Assembly (NCBI GenBank): GCA_964030785.1
Contig: OZ034971.1
Location: 37,438,304-37,502,303 of the forward strand
DNA: 64,000 nucleotides
From: Siderastrea siderea
Taxonomy: Eukaryota; Cnidaria; Anthozoa; Scleractinia; Rhizangiidae
Direction: 5' to 3'
Positions within the stretch are counted from its first letter, which is position 1; each line of letters begins with the position of its first letter. The notes beneath the pieces are model-generated. The model did not search any database, was not told the origin of the DNA, and worked only from the letters and a program-made list of their open reading frames with translations. Below are positions 25,252-36,998 of the stretch, piece by piece. The translations under genes were made by a program, and so were the position numbers.

Positions 25252-27914
25252 AATCCCTTCCGCTCTTTACAATAACGTAATCACCATTCATGATTTCTAG
25301 AGGGCCTTTGCTCCATGATCAAAATTCAACAATTACAGGTGAAAATTAAAAAGATAAGAATCAAAATAAAATACCGCAACTACAGTGGCTGAAGATTGCT
25401 AAAAATGGTTCCGCAAAAATGTCAGAACTTTTTTTATCGCAAAATATCGTTGGATTAATTTTGATTTCTGACACCTTAATTCCTTTGCGACTATCACATA
25501 AATGTGTACTTTTGAATTCCCTCTGTCTCTGTACATGTTATAATCGATGTTAGAATCTAGGTTATGGAAGAGTCCACTTACGTTTTTAACACTAACAAAG
25601 GAAGCTATTGGAGAGCTTTCCATATGCACTGCTCTGACAAAAGCATAACTGAACAAGCGAGTATGGAGGCAAGATACATACCCTCTTACATGTAAGAAAT
25701 AACAAAGTTTGAAAACGTTCTCTGATTACAAAGTGTCATAAACATAGGTTTTCGACTGCTTAACCCTTTCACTCCCAACAGTGCCTAAAATCAAAATTCA
25801 AGACAAATGCCAAATTTCATTTCGTAAAATACTAAAATATAAATAGTACCATATGAAAGAACTGCTGATGAGGTTTCATTTGAATGGTCACACCACAGGC
25901 AGACCACCCTATGTGTTCGTGGTTAATAATTGTTGACATAAGACGATGTTGAAATGAATGGCGCGTAAAGAAGAAATATAGAGAAACATTACGTCGGCTT
26001 CAGTATGCTAGAAAATATAAAATTTACTCTAAATGATTCAATAAAAGCTGCCTTTCGTGCCGTAGTTGTTCAGAAGAACGATTGTCCCTCCATTTTGCTC
26101 ACGGGTTTTGGATTTGTATCTTGCCTGATTAAAGGTATAATATTATTGCATTTGCGTTATATTGAATTGTGCAGTTATTTTATTACATTCGTCTGGTTTC
26201 TGTTGTATGAGAATGTCAACTGTGTACTTATCATTTCGCCACCCCTAAACGCTATACTGTATTACGTTTTACCCCATCGAAACTTTCCAGAAGCATTTGG
26301 CGCCCAAGTTTTAAACATCGACATCAAGAGGTCATTACAAAAGCTGATAAGACAGTTACATGTAAGTTTATTTATCGACAAGCTGTAGTTTTGTAGAAAA
26401 TGCTGTAGCGAGGAAAGAATCGGTGGCATTTAGCGACAATCTCAACACTTTGAATTCAAAATTTGGTCGCTTAATCTGCCCTAAGCCGCATTCTTTGCGT
26501 GGAAATTGATCAAGTCAATATATTAATTAATGTCCTGATTAATTCAATCGGAAATAAAACGTTATGCTTAGAAGCCAAAAAATTTTTACGTTATTGTGCA
26601 TACAGTTTGAATCGGCCAATCAAAAAAAATTAATTTTTGGGCGTTACCAGAGCTACAAGAGACGTAATTTAAAAAAAGCCGCGTAGCTCTGGAGACGAGA
26701 ATGAATTTTGCTATGCACAATGGATATCTAATTAGTATTTAGGGTTAGGCTTGTTTGCATTGGAAAAGAGCAAACTGAAAAACTCTGGTGCTGTAGTCAA
26801 ATGTCGCCATCGTGCAGATGTCCTTCTGAGACTAGTCACACTTCTTGTTTTATTATTTTGTTTGAACGTCTCGTTATTGGCCGGTGAAAAAACTTTGGTT
26901 TTGGCTTTCCGACACTCAATAGACTCAATACGTCAATTTCTATACATTGACGTTCAGCTCTATAGCGAGGCTCAGTAAACAAAAACAATAGAAATACCAA
27001 CCGTGTCTAGTAATAAACACAACCATTTCATATTCCTTTTCCGTTGCATTTGTCCCCTAAGCCTCGTTATGAAGATGAATTCTAATATAACGTAATTCAG
27101 TGAATTGTGGAAAACCGCTCTCTGCTCGAACGTCGTTCTTAGTCTAGTTCATGGCACGCGTGCGATCCTCTCGGCATTCAAAATGGCAGCACGGACGGAA
27201 AAAGACCTTGGCAAAAAGCTGGTCACACGTCTCCCAACATATAGGATAACCACTGTTCAGTTAAGAGGAAATAAAAATTTTGTCCGTTGGTTTGGGAACT
27301 TAGAATTTGTAACCGTTAAAAGTGTAACAATTCGGTATGCACTACCTTAATTTTTTGGGAAACAGTTTATTAAGTTCCTCTTGTCGCTATTTTACAAGTG
27401 TTTGTGTCAACCTCGGTAAAGCCGGGGCACATCTCTGATACTTGCCATCACGGGTGATAACATAGTTGACGCGATCATGAGACGGGAGTTACTGGCATAA
27501 AGAACACAGAATTCTTATTCGGTTTATGCTAAAGGTTTTCCTTCACCACCGACAAAACAAGTACGAGAAAGTAATGAACCTAGTCTGAGCAGGTAAAAAA
27601 ATTGAAATATAATCAAAACAGGTACACAAAAGAGACCATCAGGACACGTAAACTGCATAAGCTATAAAGTCCCATTCTCTCGTACAAATTACAATCAAAT
27701 GTCATTCAATCAAATGACAATCAAATGTCAAGAGCCATTCGTAAATGGAATAGCCCCCCCCCCCCCCCACCCAGACCCTGTAGTACTAGCGCCTAGGCTG
27801 GAAGCCTTTAAGGACCGGCTGTGGTGCCACTTTGCCAATAGCCACTGACCATACCCTAAGTTTTTATTTTGAGCACCTGCACAGTTCTGACTTTTTATTA
27901 ATAACACCTGCACT
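25252..27914. other. No confident gene; MITE fragments
   Basis: 25,759-25,900 is the first half of MITE family B ('ttaaccctttcactcccaa'), a full copy of which is at 49,099-49,317. About 26,590-26,735 is a fold-back with 'attgtgcata'/'tatgcacaat' and 'ttaccagagctac'/'gtagctctgg'. The 127-residue plus frame at 26,005-26,388 is hydrophobic without a recognised domain. Confidence 0.5.
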
Positions 27915-28680
27915 GACGCTCCGGGGCCGTAGCTAGGTTTCTTGTTGTACAGGGGGGAGGGGTGGGCACTTTCGCGAGTGCCGAAGGCACGAGCCACGTA
28001 GGGGGTCTGGGGGTATCCTCCCTCAGAAAATTTTCAAATTTGGAGGCTCCGAAACGCTATTTTCAGCACTTGTCATGAGATATGCAAGTGTGAAAAGGCA
28101 GGTGTTTTCAGTGCTTACAACATTATTTCCGAGGTCCTGTTAATTTGAAACACACCGTATATCCCACCACTAGTACACTAAACATTTCACAATACTGCAT
28201 GATGTTTGGCTAACTAACCTATAAAAGATGTCTCCAGTTTGATTTTCGTTCATAAATATCCTTTGGCGTTGTTGATTCCACGATGAATAAGCATCATTGC
28301 GAGGCCCCTAAGACGCTCTTCTGTCATTAAAGAACGTGTCCATAGCTTCAGACGACGCAGAGCAGAGAAGGATCTTTTACAAAAAACACTACCAAGATTG
28401 AACCATGCAAATGGTACACGCCAATCTCAATAGGGGGTTTTGCTTCGTTTTGCTTACCATTTGCACACACCCTGGACCAACCGATTTCCCGGCCATGAAA
28501 ATGGCAAACGACTGCAAGTCACTACAATCAAAATAACTGAGTCTAAAGAAAACAAATCCTTTGAATAATGAAAATCCTTAATCCAGAGACTTGATTTGTC
28601 TGGGTCAACTGGGGGGGGGGGGGGGGGGGGCAGCTTCCCCCCTTGTTCCCCGCTCGCTACGGCGCTGCGTTCACGAGAAT
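27915..28680 (-). mobile_element. Remnant of a hAT-type DNA transposon (3' part)
   Basis: The minus strand contains the end of a hAT transposase frame (28,250-28,375) followed by about 330 bp of non-coding 3' sequence ending near 'ctagctacggccccggagc' at about 27,920. The upstream part is missing or scrambled; only short unrelated frames and a poly-G run of about 19 bp (28,612-28,630) lie beyond it. Confidence 0.65.
28250..28375 (-). pseudogene. hAT transposase C-terminal dimerisation-domain fragment
   Basis: A 41-residue stretch begins RSFSALRRLKLWTRSLMTEE and continues RLRGLAMMLIHRGIN before a stop. The pattern (E)RSFS.LRRLK...R..M...RL..LA.M.IHR is the characteristic C-terminal helix region of hAT-family (ZMYM1-like) transposases. 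The preceding catalytic region is absent, so it is a dead fragment. Confidence 0.8.
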
Positions 28681-28993
28681 CTTCATTAAGAAGGAGGTGG
28701 GTTACGCGAGGAAGAAGAAGAAGAAGCAATTTGCGTTCGAAGCCTGTATAGTATAAGTTACAAAGCACGTGCACCTGGTGTGAAAATCAAAATTTGTTAC
28801 ATGACAGACATGTCTCAAAATGGCGGCAATTTCAAACTGCGCTTAAGATTCACTCGGGAAGTTTAGCGTTTCAGGCGGGTATTTCTCGACGAATAGGTTA
28901 GAATAAGTCACAGTAGATAAAAAGACCCAAATACGGACACGATGGAAATAAAGAAGGTAGAAATATCTTTATTTTGCCCCTATGTATCCCATA

Positions 28994-29396
28994 GCGTATT
29001 TACTCGAGAGAGCGCCGCGGCGCTTATTAAATTTTTCGATTTGTCGGTCGGCGGTTATTTGAAGCAGTGCTTCTTTAAAACTGCCTACTTAAGAATAACA
29101 CAGTCAGATTTATCATTCTTAAATCTTTGTTTTGTTCATAACAATAGCATAGGAAGGACGCAATGAAAAGTATGTTGTAAAGGTCTAAATCCCTTTCCAC
29201 ATCCAAATAAATAACAATAACAGCAATAAGAATATCAGCCGCTTTAGCAATTCGGCATTAGCCATGTCAAAAACCACTAAGCGCTGCACTGTTGCTGGAT
29301 GGATGCGGCGCTTATTAACATTTTTACTCCTAAATGCGGCGCTTATTCGGGGGCGGCGCTTCTTCGAGGGCGGCGCTCTTTCGAGTAAATACGGTA
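28994..29396. mobile_element. 403-bp MITE with 'cgtatttactcga' TIRs and TA duplication
   Basis: The left end 'gcgtatttactcga' and the right end in reverse complement 'ccgtatttactcga' pair. TA is duplicated at 28,992-28,993 and 29,397-29,398, as in mariner-type insertions. Sub-terminal 'gcggcgcttatt' words are repeated. Frames inside are artefacts. Confidence 0.8.
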
Positions 29397-29709
29397 TGCC
29401 TTTGTCCGCATTTGTTTTAAACTTTCAATTCCAGAGTGCAATGAGGTGTGAAATGGGGAGGGGTTGGTCCTTTTGTACCGGAAGTTCGTGTTTAAGAGAT
29501 AACATGTCTTTGTTGAATCTACACCTAACGTTTCAATCTCTAGTGTCAGCACTTAGACAGTAAACCTGTTCAGGGCAATTTTGTTTCCATATGGGTTCTT
29601 AAAAGCTAGACTATTTTCTGCATGTTTTTAACGCTAGCCCTCTCAAAATGTTTTCTACTGTAGGTAGCAAAACCACTGGTTGAGGTCACTTCGAATTTCG
29701 TGACTTTTT

Positions 29710-29926
29710 TTAACCCTTTAAGCTCTGACAGTGACGCAAATGAAATTTCTCTTGCATCATCACTACTTGTTAAAACATTCAAGCGATGAGGATAAAGTAA
29801 GAGTGAACACCAAGGATGAGATGTCTTGATATTTAGTCAAATTCTCTTTACTGGTTCCATACAAAATGTATGGAGAACAGTAAGGAGAATATGCATTTCC
29901 GTCAGTATCAGGGCTTAAAGGGTTAA
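29710..29926. mobile_element. MITE family A copy, 11 bp downstream of the KLHL stop codon
   Basis: Inverted ends 'ttaaccctttaagc' and 'gcttaaagggttaa'; the interior shares 'attctctttactggttccat' and related words with the other copies. It ends 11 bp from the end of the neighbouring minus-strand coding region and so lies in its 3' UTR. Confidence 0.8.
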
Positions 29927-29937
29927 CATCTTGCATT

Positions 29938-31731
29938 TTACAGGGGATTGACAGGGTTTGTCCCATGTTCAATAAACTTACTGCCTTTAAAGATGTCCAT
30001 ATTACACGACATCAGAGTATCCATTGAAAACATCCTTCCTAGAGGTATGTCAGTTTTCTTGCTCCATTCATTCTTTTCAGGGTCATAGCTTTCAATTTGT
30101 CCTTTTGATGGGCCAGCTTTTAGATACACCCCCAGCACATACACCTCCCCGTCAATACCCATCATACAGCCTTGTGTGTAACCACAGTTTGGTACACTTA
30201 AGTCTGCTATAGCTTGCCATTCATTCGTTGTTTCGTCGTACATCTCACAATTAAAACGGAATCCAAAATGACGATCTTCCTTCCAAAACGTTCCATCGTA
30301 TTCTGGCTGAATTCCACCAGTGATGAAAATTTTTCCCCCTGCGGCGGCGCCTTTAGCTCCCCATTTTGTTGTTCGAAGGTCAGCTATTTTCTCCCACTTG
30401 TCTTTACTTAGCTCATATCTGTCTGCATCGCGGGTCAATATGGCCTTGCACTTACAGAATGGACCTTCACGGTGGAACACCCCACCACCAAGAAAATATA
30501 TGAAATTATCATTGGCTACAATGCAAATTCCTTGTCTTTGCTTTAAGTCAAATGATGTTACATTTTCCCACGAGTTTGATTTGGGTTTGTACTTCGTGAT
30601 AGCGGACGGATGTGGCTTGCCACAAGTACGATTTTCAGTCATCAAAGCGTACACTTCGTCACCATTTGTCTCAATTACCTGAAGAAGACGCCTTCTTTCT
30701 TCAAAAGGTAGCGTCGTCCAAGAGTTAGAAAAAGAATCATAGCGTAACAGCTCGTTTTTGCAGCAAATAAAATATAGTCTTCCACGGCATGAAAACATGA
30801 ATCCCTTACTATGTGACGGTGAATTGTCACCTAACTTGTACCACGAATCTTCACGAGGAAAATAACACAGAATTTGTCCGCCTGACTTCATGCAAGTAAT
30901 TACAACACGGGTGGCAAGCGATTTTCTTGGCTTAACCTCGAAGGCGTAATCGACTTTACGGTCAATTACTTTCATAGTGCCCTTAACAAGACTCAGACAA
31001 TATTTGTCAAATTTTACGAACTCATTTGTCACAATATCACTGTACAGGAAGTCACGCGATACATAAACAAGTCTAACTTGACGAAATAACAGTTGGAAAT
31101 ATTTCTTTCGAACGAGCTTATCCCCACTGATCCAGTACAAAATGATCTTAAACACATCTTCCTCGGCGCTAACACAAATTTTGTCACTTGAAATCCAGGA
31201 CTTAAGTTCCTCGCCCGACACATTCAAAAATTCCTCAGTTTTCGCCACGGAAGTGAAATTCGCCAGGATAAAGCTTTCGCTCACAGAAACAAGTTCGCTG
31301 CACCGAGATTGTTTCGCACAATGGTAAGTCGAAATGCAGCTTGATGTATTCAAATTATGTGCTAAAAACCTCCCAGCAGCAGCTTTCAAGTCCGAAAGAA
31401 ACAGGTAGTCTGCCATCATTATCAGGTCTTGGGCATTATTAGCAGCCGATATCTGAACACGACCGGTGTAAATAAACTCCAGCATGTCGCTCAAAACAGG
31501 CTCGGTTAGCATTTCTAAGCGAACTAATCCTTCTTTAGACTCCTTCATGTCGATGTTCAGCAGCTTTTCAAAGTACGGACTTGCTTCCGAAAGAGCATGC
31601 CTGTGAGCTTTGAATTCCTTTCCATCTTCGACCACTAAGGTAACGTCGCAGGGATGATCCAGTGTTTCTTGTGGTATGAAGACTTGTTTCGTGCCCAGAA
31701 TATCACTACTGCTTTGTAATGAGGCTGCCAT
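29938..31731 (-). CDS. Kelch-like BTB-BACK-Kelch protein (KLHL type), single exon
   Basis: A 597-residue intact frame without introns. The BTB domain is at about residues 20-125 (DHPCDVTLVVEDGKEFKAHR, ALSEASPYFEKLL, DMLEFIYTGRV). The BACK domain is at about 130-240, and a Kelch propeller occupies about 290-580 with diverged repeats, e.g. TKYKPKSNSWENV, DADRYELSKDKWEKIADL with ITGGI, CEMYDETTNEWQAIADL and IESYDPEKNEWSKKTDIPLG. Length and order match KLHL proteins, which act as substrate adaptors: BTB-BACK binds Cullin-3 and Kelch holds the ubiquitylation target. The specific orthologue is not clear and the Kelch GG motifs are weak, so the substrate cannot be guessed. The start at 31,731 gives MAASLQSSSD before the BTB domain and is the usual layout. 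A full TGACGTCA lies 120 bp upstream. Intronless KLHL genes are common products of lineage expansion. Confidence 0.95.
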   Translation of the reverse strand: MAASLQSSSDILGTKQVFIPQETLDHPCDVTLVVEDGKEFKAHRHALSEASPYFEKLLNIDMKESKEGLVRLEMLTEPVLSDMLEFIYTGRVQISAANNAQDLIMMADYLFLSDLKAAAGRFLAHNLNTSSCISTYHCAKQSRCSELVSVSESFILANFTSVAKTEEFLNVSGEELKSWISSDKICVSAEEDVFKIILYWISGDKLVRKKYFQLLFRQVRLVYVSRDFLYSDIVTNEFVKFDKYCLSLVKGTMKVIDRKVDYAFEVKPRKSLATRVVITCMKSGGQILCYFPREDSWYKLGDNSPSHSKGFMFSCRGRLYFICCKNELLRYDSFSNSWTTLPFEERRRLLQVIETNGDEVYALMTENRTCGKPHPSAITKYKPKSNSWENVTSFDLKQRQGICIVANDNFIYFLGGGVFHREGPFCKCKAILTRDADRYELSKDKWEKIADLRTTKWGAKGAAAGGKIFITGGIQPEYDGTFWKEDRHFGFRFNCEMYDETTNEWQAIADLSVPNCGYTQGCMMGIDGEVYVLGVYLKAGPSKGQIESYDPEKNEWSKKTDIPLGRMFSMDTLMSCNMDIFKGSKFIEHGTNPVNPL

Positions 31732-31850
31732 CTCACAGACGTTTGATTCCCAACGTTCAGTACAAAAGACGTCTGACTGAAAATGCTCAGCTGTCCAGTA
31801 TGAAGTACGTGTTCTAATAACAATGATTCAGTTCAACCTATAACCTTCAC

Positions 31851-31858
31851 TGACGTCA
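31851..31858. promoter_or_regulatory. Consensus cAMP response element (TGACGTCA)
   Basis: A perfect 8-bp palindromic CRE, 119 bp 5' of the KLHL start codon. Binding by CREB/ATF factors is an inference from the motif and its position only. Confidence 0.45.
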
Positions 31859-31909
31859 TACAACGTGCGTTGTTTCACGTTAGCGCACTCCATGAAACAG
31901 GACAGTTGC

Positions 31910-32375
31910 AAGAAGTGCTTTATCAAAGACGGGCCCTTACAAGCTGGAGTTATACAGTTGTGGGCACCTAGATTCAAGGATTTTTTTCTATTGGGTGTCA
32001 AACGTAAATAAATTTGGCGTGATCTGTTTTGGAAATTGCAAAGAAAACATAACATAACATAAGACATATTGCAAAAATGAAAGTCCGCAGCAGTTGCAGT
32101 AACAATTAAACCTTTAAATTCTCCTCCAGCACTTGCAATTTTCAGTATTTTGCAATACAGTAATATATCCGTGTGTTTTATAAAATTGCGTTACCCGTAT
32201 GTTCGCGTGACAACTTGTCGAAAGTTGATCTCGAGCTAAACACCCAGGGTTAAAACATCAGTTATGCAAGACTAAGTTTGTGTTTGACACCGCTAATTGT
32301 TTTCATTCGACAAAATTAATCCTGTGTAGATTTTTTCCACCAATCTTTATGAGAGCTAGATTTCAAATGCATGAA
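31910..32375. repeat. Diverged segment copy 1 (see also 35,415-36,150 and 36,190-36,545)
   Basis: Shares, in order, 'gggcccttacaagctggagtta', 'ttttcagtattttgcaatacagtaa', 'cgacaaaattaa' and 'gagctagatttcaaatgc' with 35,740-36,120. It lies immediately upstream of the KLHL gene; the second copy is about 3.8 kb further. Likely an old local duplication. Confidence 0.75.
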
Positions 32376-32399
32376 TTGGTACGTTCTCTGCGAGGATAG

Positions 32400-35150
32400 C
32401 CTGCGAACGCAGACGTATTGAGAAACGACATTCGGAAATACGTCTGCGTTGGGCGCCCCTAAAACCAGGAATGGTGGAATGGTGGAATGGTGGAATGGTG
32501 GAATGGCGGAATGGTGGAATGGCGGAATGACGGAACGGCGGAAAATCAACCTAAATCTTAAAACAAGGAACGGCGGAAAATCACCCTAAATCCTAAAACG
32601 CGGAACGGCGGAAAATCACCCTAAATCCTAAGACGTGGAACGGCGGAAAATCATCCCACATCCTAAAACGCGGAACGGCGGAAAATCACCCATAATCCTA
32701 AAACGCGGAAAACAAAAATAGATGGCACTGATTCACGTGATTCGTTGTGACGAAAAAACAGTCACGCTTAGCCAAATGGCGCTAATGTTCAACTGCAAGG
32801 TGTCCCGCGACCCCTCACCTGTACAGCGCGAATTGTAACTAGCTTCATATTCCCATACCTCACCGCCGCCTTCAACAGTTTACTACCGTAAAACACAACA
32901 GAAGACATCTGCGGATCTTGCACTTCTCTTCGTGATTCTCTTTTAATTTTCAAAGTCACAGAGACAAAAATAAATTAATGAAAACGATAATTTGGACTGT
33001 TTTTTCTGTTTTTTCTGTAGTCGCTCAATCGTTTATCAGTCGATTCATTAATCAAGATATGTTATTCTTATACTAAAATGCTAAATACTTATACTAAAAT
33101 CAGAAATATATTTTGATATTTTTATACAGTTTCATTAGCCGTGACTAACTTCGTCTACTTAAACAAAGTCCAAATTACAATAATAAATCATAAAAAAACA
33201 TTTAAAAAGTCATAAAAATCATACTGAGCTAATATTAACGTAACACGAACTTTAACAGGAATTACTATTACATGTAACAGCAACTGTCCTAAAAAATGCT
33301 GTATCTGTTAATAATTTTAAGCAAATTATTAAGAAGATAGCTGATATATCGGATTCCCACACGGCAATCATGTAAAGCAGTTGTAATTAGTTTTAGTTAT
33401 TTACTTAATTAAGCTTAATTAACTGGTGATTTTCCGTGTTTAAATAAATTTTTACTACTACTACTACTACAACTGCTTTGTGTTTCGTAACCTAAACCTA
33501 AAAAAGCAATGGATTAATTTTGGAAATTCAATTAATATGAAAGGAAAAAATCGAGTGATTGAATCGAACGATGAGCTAAAAAGTAACAAAACTATACTTT
33601 AACTATTTAGTTTGGAAAAAATGAATAAAAATCTAACAGGATTGCCTTTGTTATCGACACTCCCTATACCGATAAGCTAATAGAACTGAGAATACAATAA
33701 GGGGTGCTGAATGGTACTGTAAGAACGGGTATCAAAAAATTTTTATACGATATCCAAATCTGGGAAGTGTTTCTAATGGGTCGCTAGGCCTCGTTTTAGT
33801 GTGTTTCTTTCCGTTTCGTTGGAGTTGAAAACGTTTTGCCCGACATCGGACGAGTCATGGAATTTACCATTCGCCACCCTAGAGTGGTATACTACAAAAC
33901 TAAGAGAGTCGATTTGGCCCCAAAAGCCAGTTCTCTTCGTTTTAAAATACTATCACAAGACGGTTTACTAAAATATGATAAAAATAATTAAAATTGAAAA
34001 AGAACTAAAGGAAATTGCTTTCTGCAAATAAACTAAAGTGATCCCCTCTTTAGCAATTTAAACTAAAGTGAACCCCCTTTTAAAGCAAATAAATCAAAAT
34101 ATATTTACCCAAATATTAAGATGACGAAGATAACCTAGGAAAATAACAATGTCATGCACGAGATATAGTATTATAGAATGCGTTGTGTTCTATTTCTTGA
34201 GGGTGGGTCTTCACAGGACCGTGTATAAGCAGGTTATGTGTATGTATGTGTGAGTCGAGCTCTGCGATCTCGTCACCGGACATCAGTTCTCAAATTTGTG
34301 CCTTTGTTTTGTTGCGTGACAAAAAAATGCGCTTTTCGGCAGCTAAAAGCAACTAATGGCAAGAAACATTTTGTATCATCCACAATGTGCAAATTAAAGT
34401 GACCACTCAAATTTAACGTGATTTATGAAAAAACCTACTCAGATCGACCCGAAAACAAAGCCAGTTATCCGAGATAAAAAGGTATTTACCTTACCGGAAA
34501 GTGACTGGCTAGCTGTCAATTCTGTTGCGTCGTTGACAGTGCGATCAAATTGTATTTCGTGTCTTGTATCACTGTATCACTTGGTGTAAAAGCAATGGCA
34601 TAATTATGACTGCGGAATGCAATTTATACGTTATATACTCTGCTTTACTAGGGGGTCGTTATTTTAAGGGGTCAAAAACTGTCAACTTTTCAGACAACAT
34701 AATGAAAATAATGCCAGTACATAAAAACCGTGAATTTTTGTTTATCATTGTCTTTACATCACGCCATTGCCGTCTATATCTTTTGGGTCCAACCCAATTT
34801 TCCATCTATCTGTCGATGATAAGTATTGAATGGGTCGCTACTATCGGCTGCATCGTTACTTTCGTTACTTTCAGGGATTTATTAGCTTCCTCCAATTTTT
34901 AACGTTCCACGTTTTAAGATTTATGGTGATTTTCCGCCGTTCCGCGTTTTAGGATATGGGGTGATTTTCCGCCGTTCCGCGTTTTAGGATTTAGGGTGAT
35001 TTCCGCCGTTCCGCGTTTTAGGATTTAGGGTGATTTTCCGCCGTTCCGCGTTTTCGGATTTAGGGTGATTTTCCGCCGTTCCACGTTTTAGGATTTAGGG
35101 TGATTTTCCGCCGTTCCGTCATTCCTCGTTTTAGGGTCGCCCTTCGCAGG
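32400..35150. mobile_element. ~2.7-kb non-coding element with inverted 35-bp minisatellite ends
   Basis: The left part has (GGAATGGTG)n at about 32,468-32,545, then four to five 35-bp units with core 'ggaaaatcaccctaaatcct'. The right part (about 34,905-35,130) carries about six of the same units in reverse complement. The outer borders match inversely ('gggcgccccctaaaac'-like at 32,445 versus 'gttttagggtcgcccttcgc' at 35,130). Between them is about 2.2 kb of AT-rich sequence with no gene. The whole interrupts a duplicated segment. Confidence 0.65.
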
Positions 35151-35414
35151 ATAGTGCGAGGACCGGTGAAAGATGTTTCAAAGACATGGTCGTAACAGAC
35201 AAACGTGTTTCCAGTTTTATCCAGAAAAGGCTACAAAAAGCCTCAGGAACTCCAATGTCCGAGGTATGTGGCTCGTTTATCAGTTGCCGACATTTGGACA
35301 AGCTAGCCTTCCCTGAGGGGAAAATGTTATATTCTCTCCTGAAACAACTCATTTGTTCCTTTGAGCAGCTTGGAGCCCTTCAATATCCAGTGCATTTGAA
35401 TCGAGACTTCCAGA

Positions 35415-36150
35415 GCTCTCTCATTTGTTTTCACCTTTTAAATCGCGTATTTTGATCCGTGTAGTGTCCAAAGCCCTCTTGAAAATTGTGTACTACAACT
35501 GGTCGCGCCACCATTTTTCGAAGTCCTCCAAATAAACGTGGCGGAGGCATTGCATTACCTAGCCCTGTCCCCATGAAATCCACGGTCAAAATATCATTCC
35601 TCTGCCGTCCCCACCCCTACATATCATTAACATACCAATCAATTGTCCAGTAACTTGGAACAACCTTCTAAGACGAAATTCCTTTCTGTTTGCATTGCTA
35701 TAAGACGGTGCCCCACATTGGCCCGTCTTAACAAGAAAATGTGGTTTTATCAGAGGGGCCCTTACAAGCTGGAGTTAATTTGTGACCCAATAGGTTCAAG
35801 AGCTACTGAAATCTTAACATTTTTTGTTTTCGAAACAGCAAAAAATGAATGTTGCAAAAAACGAAAACCCGCAAGTACTTCAAAACAAACCGTAGTTGCT
35901 ACTGAACATTAAAGCTCTGAATTCTCCCACAGCCCTCAGATTTTCAGTATTTTACAATACAGTAACGCCCGGGATGAAACTTTCATATAACATAATTGTG
36001 AGTCTAAGCTTTTTTTTCACCGCTAAATGTTTTGAGTCGACAAAATTGACCCAGCCAAGATTCTAGAGTTTTTGTTCTCTCTTTATATGAGCTAGATTTC
36101 AAATGCGTAAATTGAATCAAAAGGCGGAAATTTATGACGGACTTTTCGTA
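35415..36150. repeat. Diverged segment copy 2
   Basis: Its first half ('catttgttttcacctttta', 'gtattttgat.cgtgta.tgtccaaa', 'ggcggaggcattgcatta') matches 36,190-36,545. Its second half matches 31,910-32,375. This defines a unit of about 750 bp present in one full and two partial copies. Confidence 0.75.
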
Positions 36151-36189
36151 ACCAAATAAATTCATTATCATGCGTGTAATTTACTCCGG

Positions 36190-36545
36190 GAATTTCCCAT
36201 TTGTTTCCACCTTTTAAATGGAGTATTTTGATACGTGTAATGTCCAAAACCCTCTTGAAAGTTGTTGCGTACCGAAGACAGTCGGGCCATCATTTTTCAA
36301 AGGGTCCCCTATAACCTCCAAATACAATATCGTGGTGGTGGAGGCATTGCATTAACCTAGCCCTTTCGCCAAGAAAACAATGCTCAAAACATCAGCCCTC
36401 TTCCGTCTCCACCCCCATATACCATAAAGTAACCAATCAATCAATCATCCAGTGACCTTGAACAACCTACTACGACGACAAAAGTTAAGTAAAACTAAAA
36501 GACGGTGCCCTGCAGGCCCGTCGTAATGAAATATACAGTTTCACG
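36190..36545. repeat. Diverged segment copy 3 (partial)
   Basis: Matches the first half of 35,415-36,150, including 'atgtccaaaaccctcttgaaa' with one or two differences and 'ggaggcattgcatt'. Non-coding. Confidence 0.7.
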
Positions 36546-36998
36546 CACACTAGACGTCTGTCTTCGAAGTTGATGTGTACATAAATACGATTTACATCGA
36601 ATCGAGGACCTTGTTTTGAACTTATAAAATTCAGTAGAAAATGAAAAGGCTGACAAACACAGTTAGAGAAATAAATCTGAACAATGGCACTATGCTTTAC
36701 GTAGCTAAAAATCTTTCAATCCTTCAAAAGCCTTCATCATTCAATAATAAATATAGGTTTACGTTTCAGTTTGGTAGTGCCAAATAATGATATATAGTTA
36801 AAACTAATCAGACGTGGACGGTAAGCAATCACTTCACAAAAATACAATGTCTAAAGTTTCTATATACATGCGAGGGATGTTTATCAAAGATTTTTGCAGC
36901 AGGCCCTGCTTTGAAAAAGAGATAATGGCCAACTCCGAAAATGGCCTATCGATGGCTCTTAAAAAGACAACATAGATCAGACGGAAGTGAAAACCATT

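Noticed and set aside
26005..26388. 127-residue hydrophobic plus-strand frame
   Set aside because: No recognisable family or clear membrane-protein layout; kept only as an unproven possibility.
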